Shown here: positions 1 through 12,244 of the stretch, piece by piece | Position numbering within the stretch: the first letter of the stretch is position 1 | How the letters are laid out: each line of letters starts with the position of its first letter | NCBI GenBank assembly: GCA_019925105.1 | Contig: JAHGAU010000022.1 | Span: 914,343 to 978,342 of the forward strand | Origin: Niebla homalea | Lineage: Eukaryota; Ascomycota; Lecanoromycetes; Lecanorales; Ramalinaceae | Direction of reading: 5' to 3' | DNA: 64,000 bases | Translations under genes and position numbers: made by a program | Notes under the pieces: model-generated | What the model was told of the DNA's origin: nothing | Seen by the model: only the letters and a program-made list of their open reading frames with translations | The model's database searches: none

Positions 1-958
1 TTAAAAAAAGAAATTATAATTAATTAACTTTAGTTTAACTTACCTTAAATGTTACCCCGTTTTAAATAAAGACCTTTTTTCATTAATTATTTCTCTTAAT
101 ATTATAGTTAATTCTTCACGTTAATCCGAAAAAGGGAAATGAAAACCTTAAATCCTTAATTTATTATTTCCGCCGGAAGTCCTTTATTATTATTATAAAA
201 TATTTTAACGATTGTTGTAAGTTCTATTAAGTTCAATCGGAGGGAAATAGCCTTAACTATATAACTTTATTATTAATATTAGAATTATTTTTAATTTCTT
301 ATTACGTATCTTTTTGAATTAATAAGCTTTATTTTTCATTCTAACTTTTTAATAGTTACCGGCCTTACGTGGTAATTAAGCTTAACTAGGGTTAATTACG
401 GGTCTTTATAAACAGTTAAATATTCATTATTATTTTATCTATATTAAATACGTGATTTATTGGATAAAGTTTATGGGCTTTTAATAAAATCGTTTTTTAC
501 TTTTAAAATATTAGGTTGATTTATAGTTTATCTTCCGTATGGAAGAATACCATTTTATGGTATAATAAATAAGATAATAAGTATTGATGTAAGTAAGGTA
601 AGGGTATATATAAAAGTAATGGTAATAATATAAATAACGCCCCCGTTATTTAACTCGCAGGTTTTCTATATAAACAATGGTGATCTTAAGTGTTAATAAT
701 AAGAGTATATGGAGATTAAGCTTCATTCAACTATATAAAGTACTTACTTTAAATGTAAGTTTTTTAATATATTTACGGTGCTTTTACGTAATAAATATAA
801 CAGTAAATAAATAATAAATATAATTTTAATTAAATATAATATTTATTTATATCGTATATTTTTCTTTAAAACGTAATAATTTAAAATTATAACTATAGGA
901 ATATATAGATCTTAAATCTAGCTTTATAAGTATAGGGCGTTTATTTACTTCTTAATTT
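1..958. repeat. RIP-mutated AT-rich DNA with repeat family E2
   Basis: No gene is visible. The DNA is very AT-rich with few CA/TG dinucleotides, as after RIP. About 30-545 resembles 9790-10300 in the same orientation: both run through matching landmarks such as 'ccttaaatcctt', a 'ttattattataa' block, 'gttctattaag/gttctttaaag' and a final 'gggcttttaataaaat/gggcttttagtaaaat'. I call this family E2; its class is unknown. The rest (545-958) shows nothing I can assign. Confidence 0.5.
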
Positions 959-1337
959 TACTCTGAGAAGGGGACCGGGATAAAACGGTTTTTGAATTTA
1001 TTTACAGAATAAGATAAGGAAATTCCGCATTTTATTTTATCTTAATCCCAAGAGGATACCGATATAATAAGATAAGGACATATTAAGAACTTAATTCTTA
1101 ACGGTATTAACCGGATTGAGTAGATAATTTATTTTTAATATTTATTTTTTCTTTTAAAAGCTTAACCATAAATAATAATCTATATATTATAAATAAAAAA
1201 CTTAAAACCTTAATATATCCCGATTTTATCCTATTTTATTACGTATTAATACGGGATGGGATTTTATTTACTTTATCTCGTCCTATCCTTATCCGATTTT
1301 ATCCCATAAGATATATCCTATCCTACTTCCTGGAGTA
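959..1337. mobile_element. Degenerate copy of the TIR element (379 bp)
   Basis: The left end begins TACTCTGAGAAGGGGACCGG and the right end reads, on the other strand, TACTCCAGGAAGTAGGATAG. Both match the terminal inverted repeat of the better-preserved element at 4504-5204 (TACTCCGGGAAGCGGGACGG), with mostly transition differences. The flanking octamers are cttaattt (951-958) and cttaagtt (1338-1345), seven of eight identical, consistent with an 8-bp target duplication. It is shorter than the 4504 copy and lacks its minisatellite core. It has no coding capacity. Confidence 0.7.
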
Positions 1338-2999
1338 CTTAAGTTTTCTATATAAAAAGCGGTATTTTTAGGTAATAACTATAAAAGCAGACGGGTATTA
1401 AGTATAGCTTTATACGTATAATACGTATAAAGCGTTTATTGATTTTCCGGGTTCTTTATTTACGTTATCTTATATTTAAGTGTATTACAATAAAAAAATA
1501 CTGATATAAGGCGTCATTTCTTCTTAAAAGGCCCCAGAAAAGCTTAATAAAAAGCTTATTAAAACCTTTACTTAATGCTTAACTTTTTTATATAAATTAT
1601 TATATTTCTAGTTAATAATTATAGCACTAAATAATTAAATATAAAATTTGATATTATAAATTACCATAATTAAGGAAATAAAAGAATTAATAAAAAATTA
1701 TTAATAAGTTAAGAATTAACCAGAAAAAAAGAAACGTTTATTAAGAGATTGTTACGGTATGGACCATAGGAGGATTCCTTTGCACGGAGCGGGCTTACCT
1801 TATTCCGTATACTTAGCGCGTATACTTATATTACGTACCTTCATAGCTAAATAGCGATTAATTATATATATTAGACCCACTCACTTTATATATATGCTTT
1901 ATATATATCCGTAACAGAGATAATCGGTTTAAGCATAAAAAATCCCATATTATTAATCTTAAGTTAATAAAAAAATTACGCGTAATAATTAAAAACTTAA
2001 TATCTTTAAAAGAATATGTTAAAAATAAAGAATAACTAAATGTAGGAAACGGATAAAATAAATTTATAAAAATTAAAAGATAAAAGTTATAACCCGTAGA
2101 AAGTTTCATTATAATAAAATAAAATAATATATTATAATTATAACCCAATTATTTATAAGGTAACCTGTATTATAAATTCCCTAATAAAGGAATAATAAAG
2201 GTTTATAGATACCGCTTTTATTTTAATAAGTTAAGTTCTACGGTTATAATATAATTTTAAAATTCTTTCTTATAGAATACGGAAATTAATATATTTATAT
2301 TTATAATATAATATATATTAATAATAATAATACTTAAAATATATTTAACTTAATATTTAACTTTCTTAAATTAAGGAAAATAAATAGCCGGGAGTTTTTA
2401 CTTATATTTATAATTTTAATCTTTTTTAAAAAAATAAACTATAATAAATTAAAAATTCTAATAAACTAAAAATCTTAATTTTAAAACGGTTAAAATATTA
2501 TATAATATTAAATCTTATTAAAATTTTTAAAGATTAGAAAATACTACTATTATTATTATAGGAAAGAAAGGCTTAGATATTTATATTATATTTAAAATTA
2601 TTTATATTATTATCGATATCGTTTTTAGCGGAATATAAATAAAAAAATAAATTATTATTTCAAATTAAATTAAATTTAAATAGGATGTATTTAATTTAAA
2701 CGGGTTTAAAGTAAATCAGTTTAAATTAACAATTATAATTTTTCTTATATTAATATCTTATTAATTTTAGGTTTTAGATATATATTTTACCTTTTAAGTT
2801 AACCTTGAATCAGAGATAGTTTAATTTAATTATTTATAATAAAGTAATTATTAATTAAAGCTTTTTATATATAAAATTTTATAAATACCTTTTATAATAT
2901 CCGTTATAATATTATATTCTTTATATTAAGGGTTTTAATAAACTTGAATACTAAAATAATAAAAAATTTATAAATAACGTTTATAAATAACGTTTTTAT
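1338..2999. other. AT-rich RIP-mutated DNA, no gene
   Basis: No gene can be supported. A short less-mutated patch at about 1757-1850 shares pieces with the M1 repeat (for example gcgcgtatacttatatt and cgtacctt near a gctaaat motif, as at 23395-23430) and may be an M1 fragment. A 96-codon open frame near 1858-2148 on the minus strand is Phe/Ile/Leu/Tyr-rich and looks like a chance frame in AT-rich DNA. Confidence 0.5.
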
Positions 3000-4470
3000 A
3001 TTTTCTTTTTCTTATATATAGGTTAAATTAATGTTTTTAAACTTATCTTAAGTTTATTTTAATTAAGGGTAAATAATTTTTAGTATTTTTTCTATTTAAG
3101 AATTTTTAAGGTTTAAATGGATCCGTTTATACCTTATTATTATAATTAAATATATATACTTTTTAATTTACGTTTAAATAATTATTTAATTAAAACTTAA
3201 TTAATAATTTTAAAACCTCGGACTTTAATATAGGGATAAAAGTTATTTTATAAACGTTCTTATAACTCTTAAATTCCGGCTTTAAACCATTTATAATTTA
3301 CATATATATATATATATATATATTTTTAAAAAATACTTTTTAATTACGTATAAAATAACTATTACGGACGTTATAACCAGGTTTATTTTTATTTAATAAA
3401 AGGTTTTAACTTTTTATAAGGTAACTTTATATATTAATACCGTAAAGTGAATTTAAACCCCTTCCTTAGGCAATTTTTTTAATTTTTAAACTTTTTAATA
3501 TAATCCTTAGTTTTCCGTTAATTTAAAAGTTAAGGATTTTAATATTAACTTCTTGCTTTATTATTATTTTCTTTAAGTAAATTACAATTATTATATTATA
3601 TAATTTTAATTTCTTTTTAATAAAGAAAAATTTATACTTATAGAATATAAATTAAGCTTAATATTTTATTATTGCTCCTAAATAAACTTTATAATTTTCA
3701 TTGATTTTAAGTAGTTTAAAGAATTAAATATATTTAGAATTAAATCTTAAAGTACTATTAATAAATAATAAATATTTTAATTTAAATCTTAATTTTAACT
3801 TTATTGATTTTTAAATTAATAAAATATTAAAAGAAATTAAAAAACCAGTTAAATTAATAATTCCTAAGGAATCCCTATTATAATCAATTTTATTAAGGTT
3901 ATTTTTCTTCTTAAGTTAATTAATATTATTTAATTATATTAAAAGTTTTTATTTATTTTATACAGAAAATTAATATCCTTTTTTTTTATCAGTTGTATAA
4001 TAATCTTAAATATTCTACTTTATAAAATATTTTTATAATATTGAAAAAGAAGTTATTTCATAAAATATTTCTTATCTTGATTTTGCATTTTATATAGTTT
4101 ATTATTTAAACTTTCTAAACCCGTTTTTATTAACCAGTTTTTCCTGATATTTCCTTATTAATTAAGGAAAGGTTTATATTCTTTACTATAATTTCCAATA
4201 ACGTTTTATAATTACTCTTTATAAAGCTTTTCTTAACCTATATATAAAAGTAATTAAAGTAATCGGTTTATACGTTTATATTTTTAAATAATTTAATATA
4301 ACCGGTTTCTTGAGGAAAGTTATTTTAAATTCTTTAGACTTATAAAAGTAATAACCGATATTAAAATAAGCTTAAAGTAAATGAAAAAAGAGCTCCTTAA
4401 ATCATACTATTTATTATTTATATTAAGAAGAGCTTATTTAATGTTCCTTTTAATTTTAAAGTTTTATTTT
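3000..4470 (-). mobile_element. RIP-mutated LINE fragment
   Basis: This stretch follows the same order of landmarks as 37720-39140 inside the full-length LINE at 36668-42445. Examples are 'aattatttaatt', 'aaaacctcgga(c/t)t', the 'ctttataag' blocks, and the 'gtttcttgaggaaag / gtttcttaaagataa' segment near 4305. Differences are mainly transitions, as expected from RIP. Both LINE ends are missing: similarity starts near 3000 and stops near 4470, just before the TIR element at 4504. The orientation puts the LINE 3' end to the left. No open frame survives. Confidence 0.65.
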
Positions 4471-4503
4471 TTAAATTACGAGATTTGATTTTAAATCTAA
4501 ATA

Positions 4504-5204
4504 TACTGCGGGAAGCGGGACGGGATGGGACGGTTTTTCGATTCACTTATCCCATCCCGCGTGGGACCGGATAAGGCTGAATCCCATCCCATCCCATCCC
4601 TATCCCGGCGGGATGGGATCGGGATATGCCAAGATCCCGCCAAGACGCGGGGTAATAGTGAATTAATAAGGGTATTAATAAGGGTGCAGGTAAGGGTGTA
4701 GGTAAGGGTAAGAGTAAGGGTGAGGTTACTGAGGGTGATAAGGCTAATGAGGGTGATAAGAGGGTGATGAGGGTGATAAGGGTGATTAGGGTGATGAGGG
4801 TGATGAGGGTGGTAAGAGTGGTGAGGGTGATGGTGAGGGTGGTAGTGAGGGTGGTGGTAAGGGTGTAGGTAAGGGTGCAAGGGTGGTGGTAAGGGTGCAG
4901 GTGAGGGTACAGGTAAGGGTGAGAGGGTAAGGGTGCAAATTTTCCGGCTATCGATAAACCACCCAAAAAAAATTTATGCTGATCTTTCTGATAATCACCC
5001 CTTTTCCCCCCCTTAATTCACTATTTTGGCCAGGGTTTCCCTTATCTTATCCGCCACTGGGATCTTGGTATATCCCTATCCCGTCCTATCCCATCCCGTA
5101 TTAGTGCGGGATGGGATTCTATTCACTTCATCCCGTCCTATCCCTATCCCGTCCCTATCCCGTCCCTATCCCATGGGATATATCCCGTCCCGCTTCCCGG
5201 AGTA
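4504..5204. mobile_element. 701-bp non-autonomous TIR element with internal minisatellite
   Basis: The two ends are inverted repeats of about 23 bp with one mismatch: left TACTGCGGGAAGCGGGACGG, right (reverse strand) TACTCCGGGAAGCGGGACGG. The element is flanked by a perfect 8-bp direct repeat, TCTAAATA, at 4496-4503 and 5205-5212. An 8-bp duplication is typical of the hAT superfamily, but the ends are not a recognised hAT terminus, so that assignment is inference. The subterminal parts are rich in GGGAT/ATCCC and can pair with each other. The core is a GGGTGA-type minisatellite. The open frames seen here (His/Pro- or Thr/Leu-rich) are repeat translations, not genes. It is hardly RIP-mutated compared with its flanks. 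Related copies are at 959-1337 and 8390-8745. Confidence 0.8.
4655..4935. repeat. GGGTGA/GGGTAAG-type minisatellite
   Basis: Tandem degenerate 6-, 9- and 12-bp units such as GGGTGATGA, GGGTGGTGA and GGGTGCAGGTAA fill the core of the TIR element. The strand is purine-rich with almost no C. Its complement, CACCCTTACCTGCACC, is the same motif that makes up the array at 55975-56575. Confidence 0.85.
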
Positions 5205-5212
5205 TCTAAATA

Positions 5213-6905
5213 TAACTCTTAATAATTTAGTTAATAGTTTAGATCCGCTTATATAATCATTAAATAAAATGTAATTAAGCCCGGAAGTAAATGAATTTAT
5301 AACTGAATTATATAAATTATTTCCGTAAGAACTAAATAAATAACGTTTATAAGCTATTAATTAAGAAAAGCTACTTAAAAACCTTGTTAATTTTAATTTT
5401 CAAAATCCTATTAATATTAATATTCATTTAAATAAGCTTTTTAATCAATATAAATTATATTTCATTTTATATAAATTACCTTTTAATGGATAACGGATTA
5501 TAAGTTATAGATTATAATTTAAACGTATAGGATTACGCCCGAAAAATAAGAAAAAATAATTATAGAAATTATCCGATTAAGAATGATTATAGATTAACGC
5601 CGTAAGTTAAGACCGGTTTTTATTAATAAATATATTGATTTACTAATATTAATCTTTATATTTCCCAAGAGTTTAAGTCTTTTTATATAGTTATTAATTA
5701 AGAGTAAATTGATAGTTTTTAAAATAAATTTAATTAAGCTTTTAAGCCCGCTTAATCCCGGGGTTAATAAAAAAACTTTATAAAATATAATCAATTATAA
5801 GGAGAAAGCTTTTACGGTAACGTAAAGAAAGTAGATTTTATAAAGCGTAATATATAATAATAATTACCGTTAACCATAAAATCAAATAAGACTTCTTATA
5901 TAGCCTGAAATGATAATATCTATATATTACTATATAAATATATAAGACTTTCTACCCTATTTATAATAAGGATATATAATTAAATAAGGGTTAAAGCGGT
6001 AATACCCAAGAGTATTTATAATATGTTTTAAAGAATAAACTGGGATTAACTTTAATATTAGAAGCCTTACTCTTTAAAAATATAAATCTATAATTTATTA
6101 TTAAAAAGTCTAAAGCCTTGGAACGGGAAATATAACGGTAATAAAGTAAAAAGGTATATTGAAAAAACGACCTAAAGAATAGGATACTGGCCTCTTAAAT
6201 TAATCCCAGCCGATATTAAGTGTAAATATAAATAACGGTAATAAAACGTGGTATAGATCCTTATCTTTTACCCGGTAGATTTTAACCTCCGACTAGGCTT
6301 AATTGAAAAATAAGGATAAACGATTACCGGAAGATACTTTCTATAGTGAAAAGGATAAAAACGGCGGTAGAGTTTATGATAATTACGGATTTATTTCCGT
6401 AATTTATCTTAACTTAAGAAATAAATAAGGTATTAAGAGAAATCATTAATAAATTAAAAGCCAACAGGAAAAAAAGAAAAGCTCCTTAAAAAATAACCGG
6501 CTAAATAATAGGGTAATTTTTATTCTTAATACCGGAGAAATATAAAGAAGAAATATATATTTAAGATTTAATTCCTTTATATTAACGGCGAAATGAATTC
6601 AATATACACAATAATTAAATAAAACGTTTATATAGAATACACTAAAAAAAAAAAGGAAATTTTAAGTATAAACTCCTATACGAAACTCAATTATAATTAT
6701 ATATAAAAATATATATTATAAGAATAATGTATTTTATATATAAAAACCCATAATATTTACTTTCCGGCAAAGAGATAAAAAGAATTTATAAATACCGTTC
6801 TTATTTTAGGAAATTAGGTTTTATCGTTATTAATACGGCCAATAAGCTACGCGGTAAGGAACACTAGAATTAAGATAGCTAGATTCATAATATAAATATA
6901 AATTA
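5213..6905 (+). mobile_element. RIP-mutated LINE 3' part, divergent copy
   Basis: The end at about 6828-6905 matches, with gaps, the conserved LINE 3' terminus seen at 20620-20721: taaggaacac versus taaggaacgc, then tagaattaag/ggaattagc, tagctagattc/actagatccg, and ataatataaat/tagtataaat. Upstream, 6100-6260 resembles 27640-27780 of another plus-strand copy (cgatattaagtgtaaatata versus agatattaattataagtg). The 5' limit is not resolved, and similarity is weak before about 5800. A simple tail like (AATC)n is not preserved, so this may be a divergent subfamily. No frame is open. Confidence 0.5.
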
Positions 6906-6929
6906 TTAATTTTATTATAAAGGTTTATT

Positions 6930-8390
6930 TAAATCAATGATTTTTTATTGAAGTTAAATCCCGTTTATCCCGTTTTCTTTAAGTTATCGTTGCTACTTTT
7001 AGATAACCGGACTTAACATTTAGAATCGTAATAAGTTTTTTTTAGGTTATTATTTATTGCTTTTTATTTATTTTTATTCATTTTTCATATTAATATAATA
7101 TTTATTTAGTTTATTTATACAATTTATATAAATCATATTATTAAATTTTCATCGTTATTTTGATGGTTTTACGTTCTTATTAAGTGTTTTAGGTTTTATA
7201 TAAAGTATCCGTTCTTATTATATATAATATATTTAAGTATATTCTTTATAAGTATTATGAAACGGCGTATGCGCATATACATAGCATTACGGTCTATGGT
7301 AGATATAAGCATAGCGGGTAGCTCCCGGGCGGTCTTAGCGCGCCCACTCACTCAAATCCATAGCCACCTACCTAGCTATAAAAAAAATTATATAATATAT
7401 ATATTATATATATTACGTTCTTAATAAAAAGGCTCTTTTTTATTAAGTATATATATTTATATGTTTTATAATTTCTAACCTAAATTATATATTTTAGATT
7501 ATTAAGCTATTTTTCAATAATGTCTTTTATTTTTAATAATTAAAGTATTATATATTGACTCTTTTATTCTATATTTAAATTGATTTAAAAGATTTACCTT
7601 TAATACCTTTTTTATTAAGAATATTCTTATATATTTTATTAATATTATACTTGAATTAACTGTAGAATATTTCTTTATTTAATCAAGGGAAACCGGGTTT
7701 TTATTATAGAAAAGAATCTATAATTAATAATTTTATATCTATATATTTTAAAGTACACTTTTTTCCGGGGTTATAAAGCGTATTAAGTATATTCCGTTTA
7801 TTATAACTATAAATAACTATTACAAAGTTTTTATTATATTAATTTTAATTTTAATAATTTTATTTCTAACTTGTTTAAGTTTCCTTTCATTTTTAAGGAC
7901 ATTATATTAAAGAGTATATCCTTATCTATAACTATCGTAAAACGTTAGTTTATTTCGTTAATAACTTATCCGTTATTCCAAATTTTTTTAAAATTATTAA
8001 AAAAAAACATTTCTATAAAATATATAAGTTATTTAACGTCCTTATCGCTTTTTCCTCTCTTATAATTCCTTTATATATTTAACGTCTTGTTTCCTTTCTA
8101 TTCCGTTCTTAGTTTTTTTCTTTAATTTTACCTTTACGCTATACGTATTTAATAACGCCGGTATCCTCTCCACTTTATTTATATTTATTGTCCGCCTTTT
8201 AATTATTTTTATTACCCCGGATTTTCCGAGCATTTTTTTTTACCTATTATAGTTTCACTCATTTTATACGTTTTCTTAAGAGTATCTTATTAATTATAAT
8301 TCCCTTATTTAATTTAACATTCGTTTATCTTATTAATATTACGTTATTTATATAAATCGCCCTTACCGTTGTTAGATTCCGCTTACTAAT
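6930..8390 (-). mobile_element. RIP-mutated LINE fragment carrying an M1 insertion
   Basis: The order of landmarks matches 17620-18360 and then 21930-22090 of other LINE copies: the 'cttattatatataa' block near 7215, the 'aaaagaatctataattaataat' block near 7700 (versus aaaaagcttataattaataat at 18110), and 'attaattataattcccttatttaattt' near 8290. The 5' tip with the ATGGCG start region is missing; the copy ends at the TIR-element fragment that begins near 8390. An M1 repeat interrupts it at 7255-7380. Confidence 0.6.
7255..7380 (+). repeat. M1 short repeat, copy 1
   Basis: A GC-richer ~125-bp block starts gaaacggcgtatgcgcatat and contains tagcgggtagctcccggg and a final cctagctata. It is nearly identical over its first ~100 bp to 23313-23430 and is found inverted at 10819-10943. 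It interrupts a LINE, so it is probably a small mobile element (MITE- or SINE-like). No terminal inverted repeat or secure target duplication could be defined. Confidence 0.6.
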
Positions 8391-8745
8391 TAACTTATCG
8401 ATAAACTATTAATAAAATATTTATAATAATCTTTATAATAATTCCCATTTTTTTTACCCTTACCTATACCTAAACCCTTATTATTACCTATATTATTACC
8501 TATACTTATATTATTATCCTTACCTATATATTTACTTTTACCCTTATTATTACGCTTAGCTTAACACTTACTTATATGTTTTCAAATCTATTATTACCCC
8601 GTAGTTTAGCGGGATCTTAATATAATATCGTTTTATCCCGCCGGGATAAAAATAAATTAAGATATAGAATATCTTTATAAGGTCTTATATAAAAGAAAAT
8701 AAATTAATTGAAAGCCTTATTTATCCTATCCCGCTTCCCGGAATA
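8390..8745. mobile_element. Partial, RIP-mutated TIR-element copy
   Basis: The right end, ccgcttcccggaata at 8731-8745, matches the right terminus of the 4504-5204 element. Internally there is a degraded CCCTTA/TTACC-type minisatellite (about 8447-8580), a 'ttaccccg..ttagcgggatctt' segment equivalent to the one at 4630-4655 on the opposite strand, and 'atcgataaac' as at 4950. The left terminus was not found. It lies against the broken LINE at 6930-8390. Confidence 0.6.
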
Positions 8746-9789
8746 TTACGGGCTTAATCGGTATATAAAGATTATATTATTATTTTTATTAAAATGAATT
8801 TAAATTTTTTAATTCTATTTTCAACTTTTTATTCTATTAGAAAAACTCCGGGATATTATTAAGGCTTAATAAAAAAAGGTTAGTAATAAAAACATCCAAT
8901 AAATTCCCGATAATAATAATCTTAAAAGAATATATAAGCTTAAAAATATAAATATATAATTTATTAATAAATACAGTTATATAATAAATTAATATAGAAA
9001 TACTTAACCGTATAGCTGGTATTAAATCTTAATATATTATATGAATATATTTTCTTTTTTTCTAGATGTTTAATTAATTTAATTAATATAAATATATACT
9101 TATGCCTTTAAAGTTAAAAAGTTTAATACTTTATTTATCCTATATACCTTAATTACCTTAATTACCTTAACTAACTTATTCATTCTATATTATTATTATA
9201 GAAGCCTTATTTAATATATATACCCTTCTTATAATAAGCTTAGGATTATATATTTTCTGTAAAGAATTAAATTTTAAACGTAAATAAAAACGCTAGTTAT
9301 TAATAGCATTTCTTAAAAAATATATATAACCTTTTTTAAAAAACTTAAGAATATTAATTCATAATTTAAAACCTTAAAACTTAAATAATCTTTTCATAAA
9401 TAAAAACTATATTTAATACTTATTTATTTTATCCATATTTATTAAAATTATTATTAATTAATTAAAAATCAAAATTGAATAAATCCTGTATAAATATAAA
9501 GTAAGATTGGATATTTAAATAATTTTACCTTAAACTATGATAATTTAAATCTTGCTTTATATACGTTTAAAACGGTATCGGATATTTTCATAATACGGTA
9601 ATTATTATTAATTAATTGATTAAGTTATTAATATATCAGTTCAATTATAACGTTAATTTTAACGTTCCTTATTATTAATAATTAAGTTACTGGTCTTAAT
9701 ATTAAATTTTTTAAAACTTATCGCTTTAGTTTTAAAAGGGAAAGGGAAACCTTAATTAATTAATTCAGTTTTAATCTACTTTGATGATT
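8746..9789. other. AT-rich DNA, nothing recognised
   Basis: Strongly AT-rich, CA/TG-poor DNA without a supported open frame, RNA gene or repeat match that I could establish by eye. It is presumably degraded transposon sequence. Confidence 0.4.
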
Positions 9790-10300
9790 AACTTAGGATA
9801 AATAAAAATATTTTTTTAACATTTTTCATTTTAATATTATAACTAAGTCCTTTATATTAACTTGATTAAGAGTAATAATAAATACCTTAAATCCTTCATA
9901 TATTATTCTTATTAGGAATATTCTTTTATTATTATAATCCGTAATAAAGATGTTTATTAAGTTCTTTAAAGTTAACCAAGGGAAAATAATTAAGATTACA
10001 TAACTTTAATATTATCAATATTGAAATTATGTTAAATCCCTTATTTAATAACTTTTTAAATTAACTTTATTCATTTTTAATTTTAATTCTTTAATATTAG
10101 GTTCTTATAATTTCTTTTATTGGCCTTATACAATAATTAAGTTTAGTTAAGGTTAATTATATATATTAATATATTATGAAATATTTATTATTTTTTTATT
10201 TTTATCAATTATATAATTTACTGGATATAACTTAAGGGCTTTTAGTAAAATTATATTTTACCCTTAGAATATTCAAATATTTATTATTCATCTTTTGGAT
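9790..10300. repeat. Repeat family E2, second copy
   Basis: This resembles 30-545 at the left edge of the window, in the same orientation, with shared blocks in the same order (ccttaaatccttcat, ttattattataat, gttctttaaagttaacc/gttctattaagttcaatc, ataactttaatatta, gggcttttagtaaaatta). Element class is unknown and no coding frame survives. Confidence 0.5.
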
Positions 10301-10818
10301 ATAAAACTGCTATTTCGCCGCGTTCGCCTATCCGTAATCATAATATAAAATTATTATATCAAGATTTATTAAAGATAGGAAATAAATTGAAATTCTATAT
10401 ATAGAAAGTTATATTTAACCTTTATAGACTACCAAGGTTTCTATAAATGTTATTATAATTATATATAAAAGATATATAATTATATAATCCGGTTTAAATT
10501 AAACTGGTTTATTATAAACCTATATAATTAAAAATGAATCTTTTTTAAATCTAGGTTTATTTTTCAAATAATCAATTAGAAATAATTAAAACCTAACTTT
10601 TATTAATTTATCCTCCTTTTTGTCTTAGAAAAAAATTATTTATTATAATAAATTTAAAAGTAAAATATAGTTTTTTTTCGTAAAAAGTTAATATCTATTT
10701 ATTCCTTTTTAAATTGATATTAAAAAGTTTTATATCTTATTACAAAAGCTTTAAAAGTTTAATAAAGTATTTTATTTAGTGTTAGGAACCGTTTGGTGGT
10801 AAGTATATAATTAATGAG
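10301..10818. other. AT-rich DNA with a CCGGTTTAAATTAAAC motif
   Basis: No gene. At about 10488-10515 there is ccggtttaaattaaactgg, an imperfect inverted repeat. Similar words occur at 22560-22615 and 52675-52705. They could be termini of a small, otherwise unrecognised repeat. Confidence 0.35.
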
Positions 10819-10943
10819 TAGCTATATATATAATTATGGATTTAAAGTATATACGCGCCAAGACCACCCGCGGAAGCTACCCGTTATGCTTATATTTACC
10901 TTAAACCGTGATTTATACTATATACGTATACGCCATTTCATAA
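10819..10943 (-). repeat. M1 short repeat, inverted copy
   Basis: Read on the minus strand, this starts gaaatggcgtatacgtatat and continues through taacgggtagcttccgcggg and ggcgcgtatat to tagctac, matching the copies at 7255 and 23313 with RIP-type transitions. It is 3.4 kb from copy 1 and inverted to it. Confidence 0.55.
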
Positions 10944-12244
10944 TAATATACCAGAAAAATTAAAAAATACGACGCTTTCATCGTAATAACGGTACTAAGG
11001 TCTATAACGTTATAAGTAGCTTCAGAGTTAAGGAATAAGTATATTTCGCGTTAAGGATATTAAGGAAATAAAAAACGTAATAATGATTAAGCATTAAGGT
11101 AAAATAATAAATATAGATTAAAAAATCGAGAAAAACGTAAGCCGGGAAATATTTATAATTTTTTAAGAATTATAATTAAACTGAATCACTTAAAAATACG
11201 ATCTCCGATATATTATTAATTAAACTATTATAACAATTATTTATTGCCCTTTTTATTCGGGTTATAAATATTCTCGGTAGGATGGAATTACTATAATTAA
11301 TAAGTATTATTTATAAAGTAAACCTATTAATTGTGAGTATCTTAATAGTTAATATCATTGTATTATTACTTATTATATATATATTAAATCCGTTTACGTA
11401 ATAAGCATACGGTTTATCCGTGATTATTAGGTACGGCCGTATTAAAGCTATAGTATACGGTTAAAGGGGTATTCGTAAAATGTTTTATTAATTATTTTAT
11501 TAAGGGCGACGATCAGAATTATATACATTTTAAGTATAATTACGGTCGTAGCTATTAGACCCGGGTCTTTAATTAAAAGGTAAATTACGAAATATAAAGT
11601 GAGTATATATTTGGAATTAAGCAATTTAATTACGTTATATATTATATATAAAACTATTTACGTTAATTAATAATATTAAAATACGTAAAATTAAGCTTTA
11701 AATTATTAATATACCGTTTATAGTTTAATGAATAAATCTTAACCGAACTAAAACATAATTTATAAAACGTCTTATATAGATTCAGTTATATCCTTTTTAT
11801 TTATTACGTTTTTCCTTATATATAATATCTTATATAGATTCGTTATAAGCTTAAGTAATTAACGTTAAAATCTCTTAAATACTATATTAATAAAAGGCTT
11901 AACGGACGGTACGTTAATAACAGCCATTTTGGGAACGGCTACCAGCTTATAGAGGTATTACTTGAATATAATACCTTATAAAAGGGTACTTATATTACTT
12001 AGGATTAACCGGTATGATTTTATAAGTATAATAATACGGAATCTATTATTAAAGGCTACAACTTTAATACCGTTAAAATAACCGATCTTTTTAAGTTTAA
12101 ACCGATCTGGTATAAATATAACTATAGTTATAAGTGGAATACGCTATCCTTAAGCTAATTAGCGTAATATTTCATTTAATATCTTAATTAAGGGTTATAT
12201 AGATTATTTACGCTTAAATATTATTATTTAATCTTTAATATTTA
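10944..12244. other. Unassigned RIP-mutated element
   Basis: Somewhat less AT-rich than its surroundings, with many CG but few CA or TG, so it was probably a repeat with coding content before RIP. I could not align it to the LINE, gypsy or TIR families of this window. It ends where LINE similarity begins near 12245 and may be the insertion that removed that LINE's 3' end. No function can be given. Confidence 0.35.

Noticed and set aside
4497..5256. Three overlapping open frames of 76-139 codons
   Set aside because: All lie in the TIR element's minisatellite and GGGAT-rich ends and read as simple repeats; the element has no transposase.
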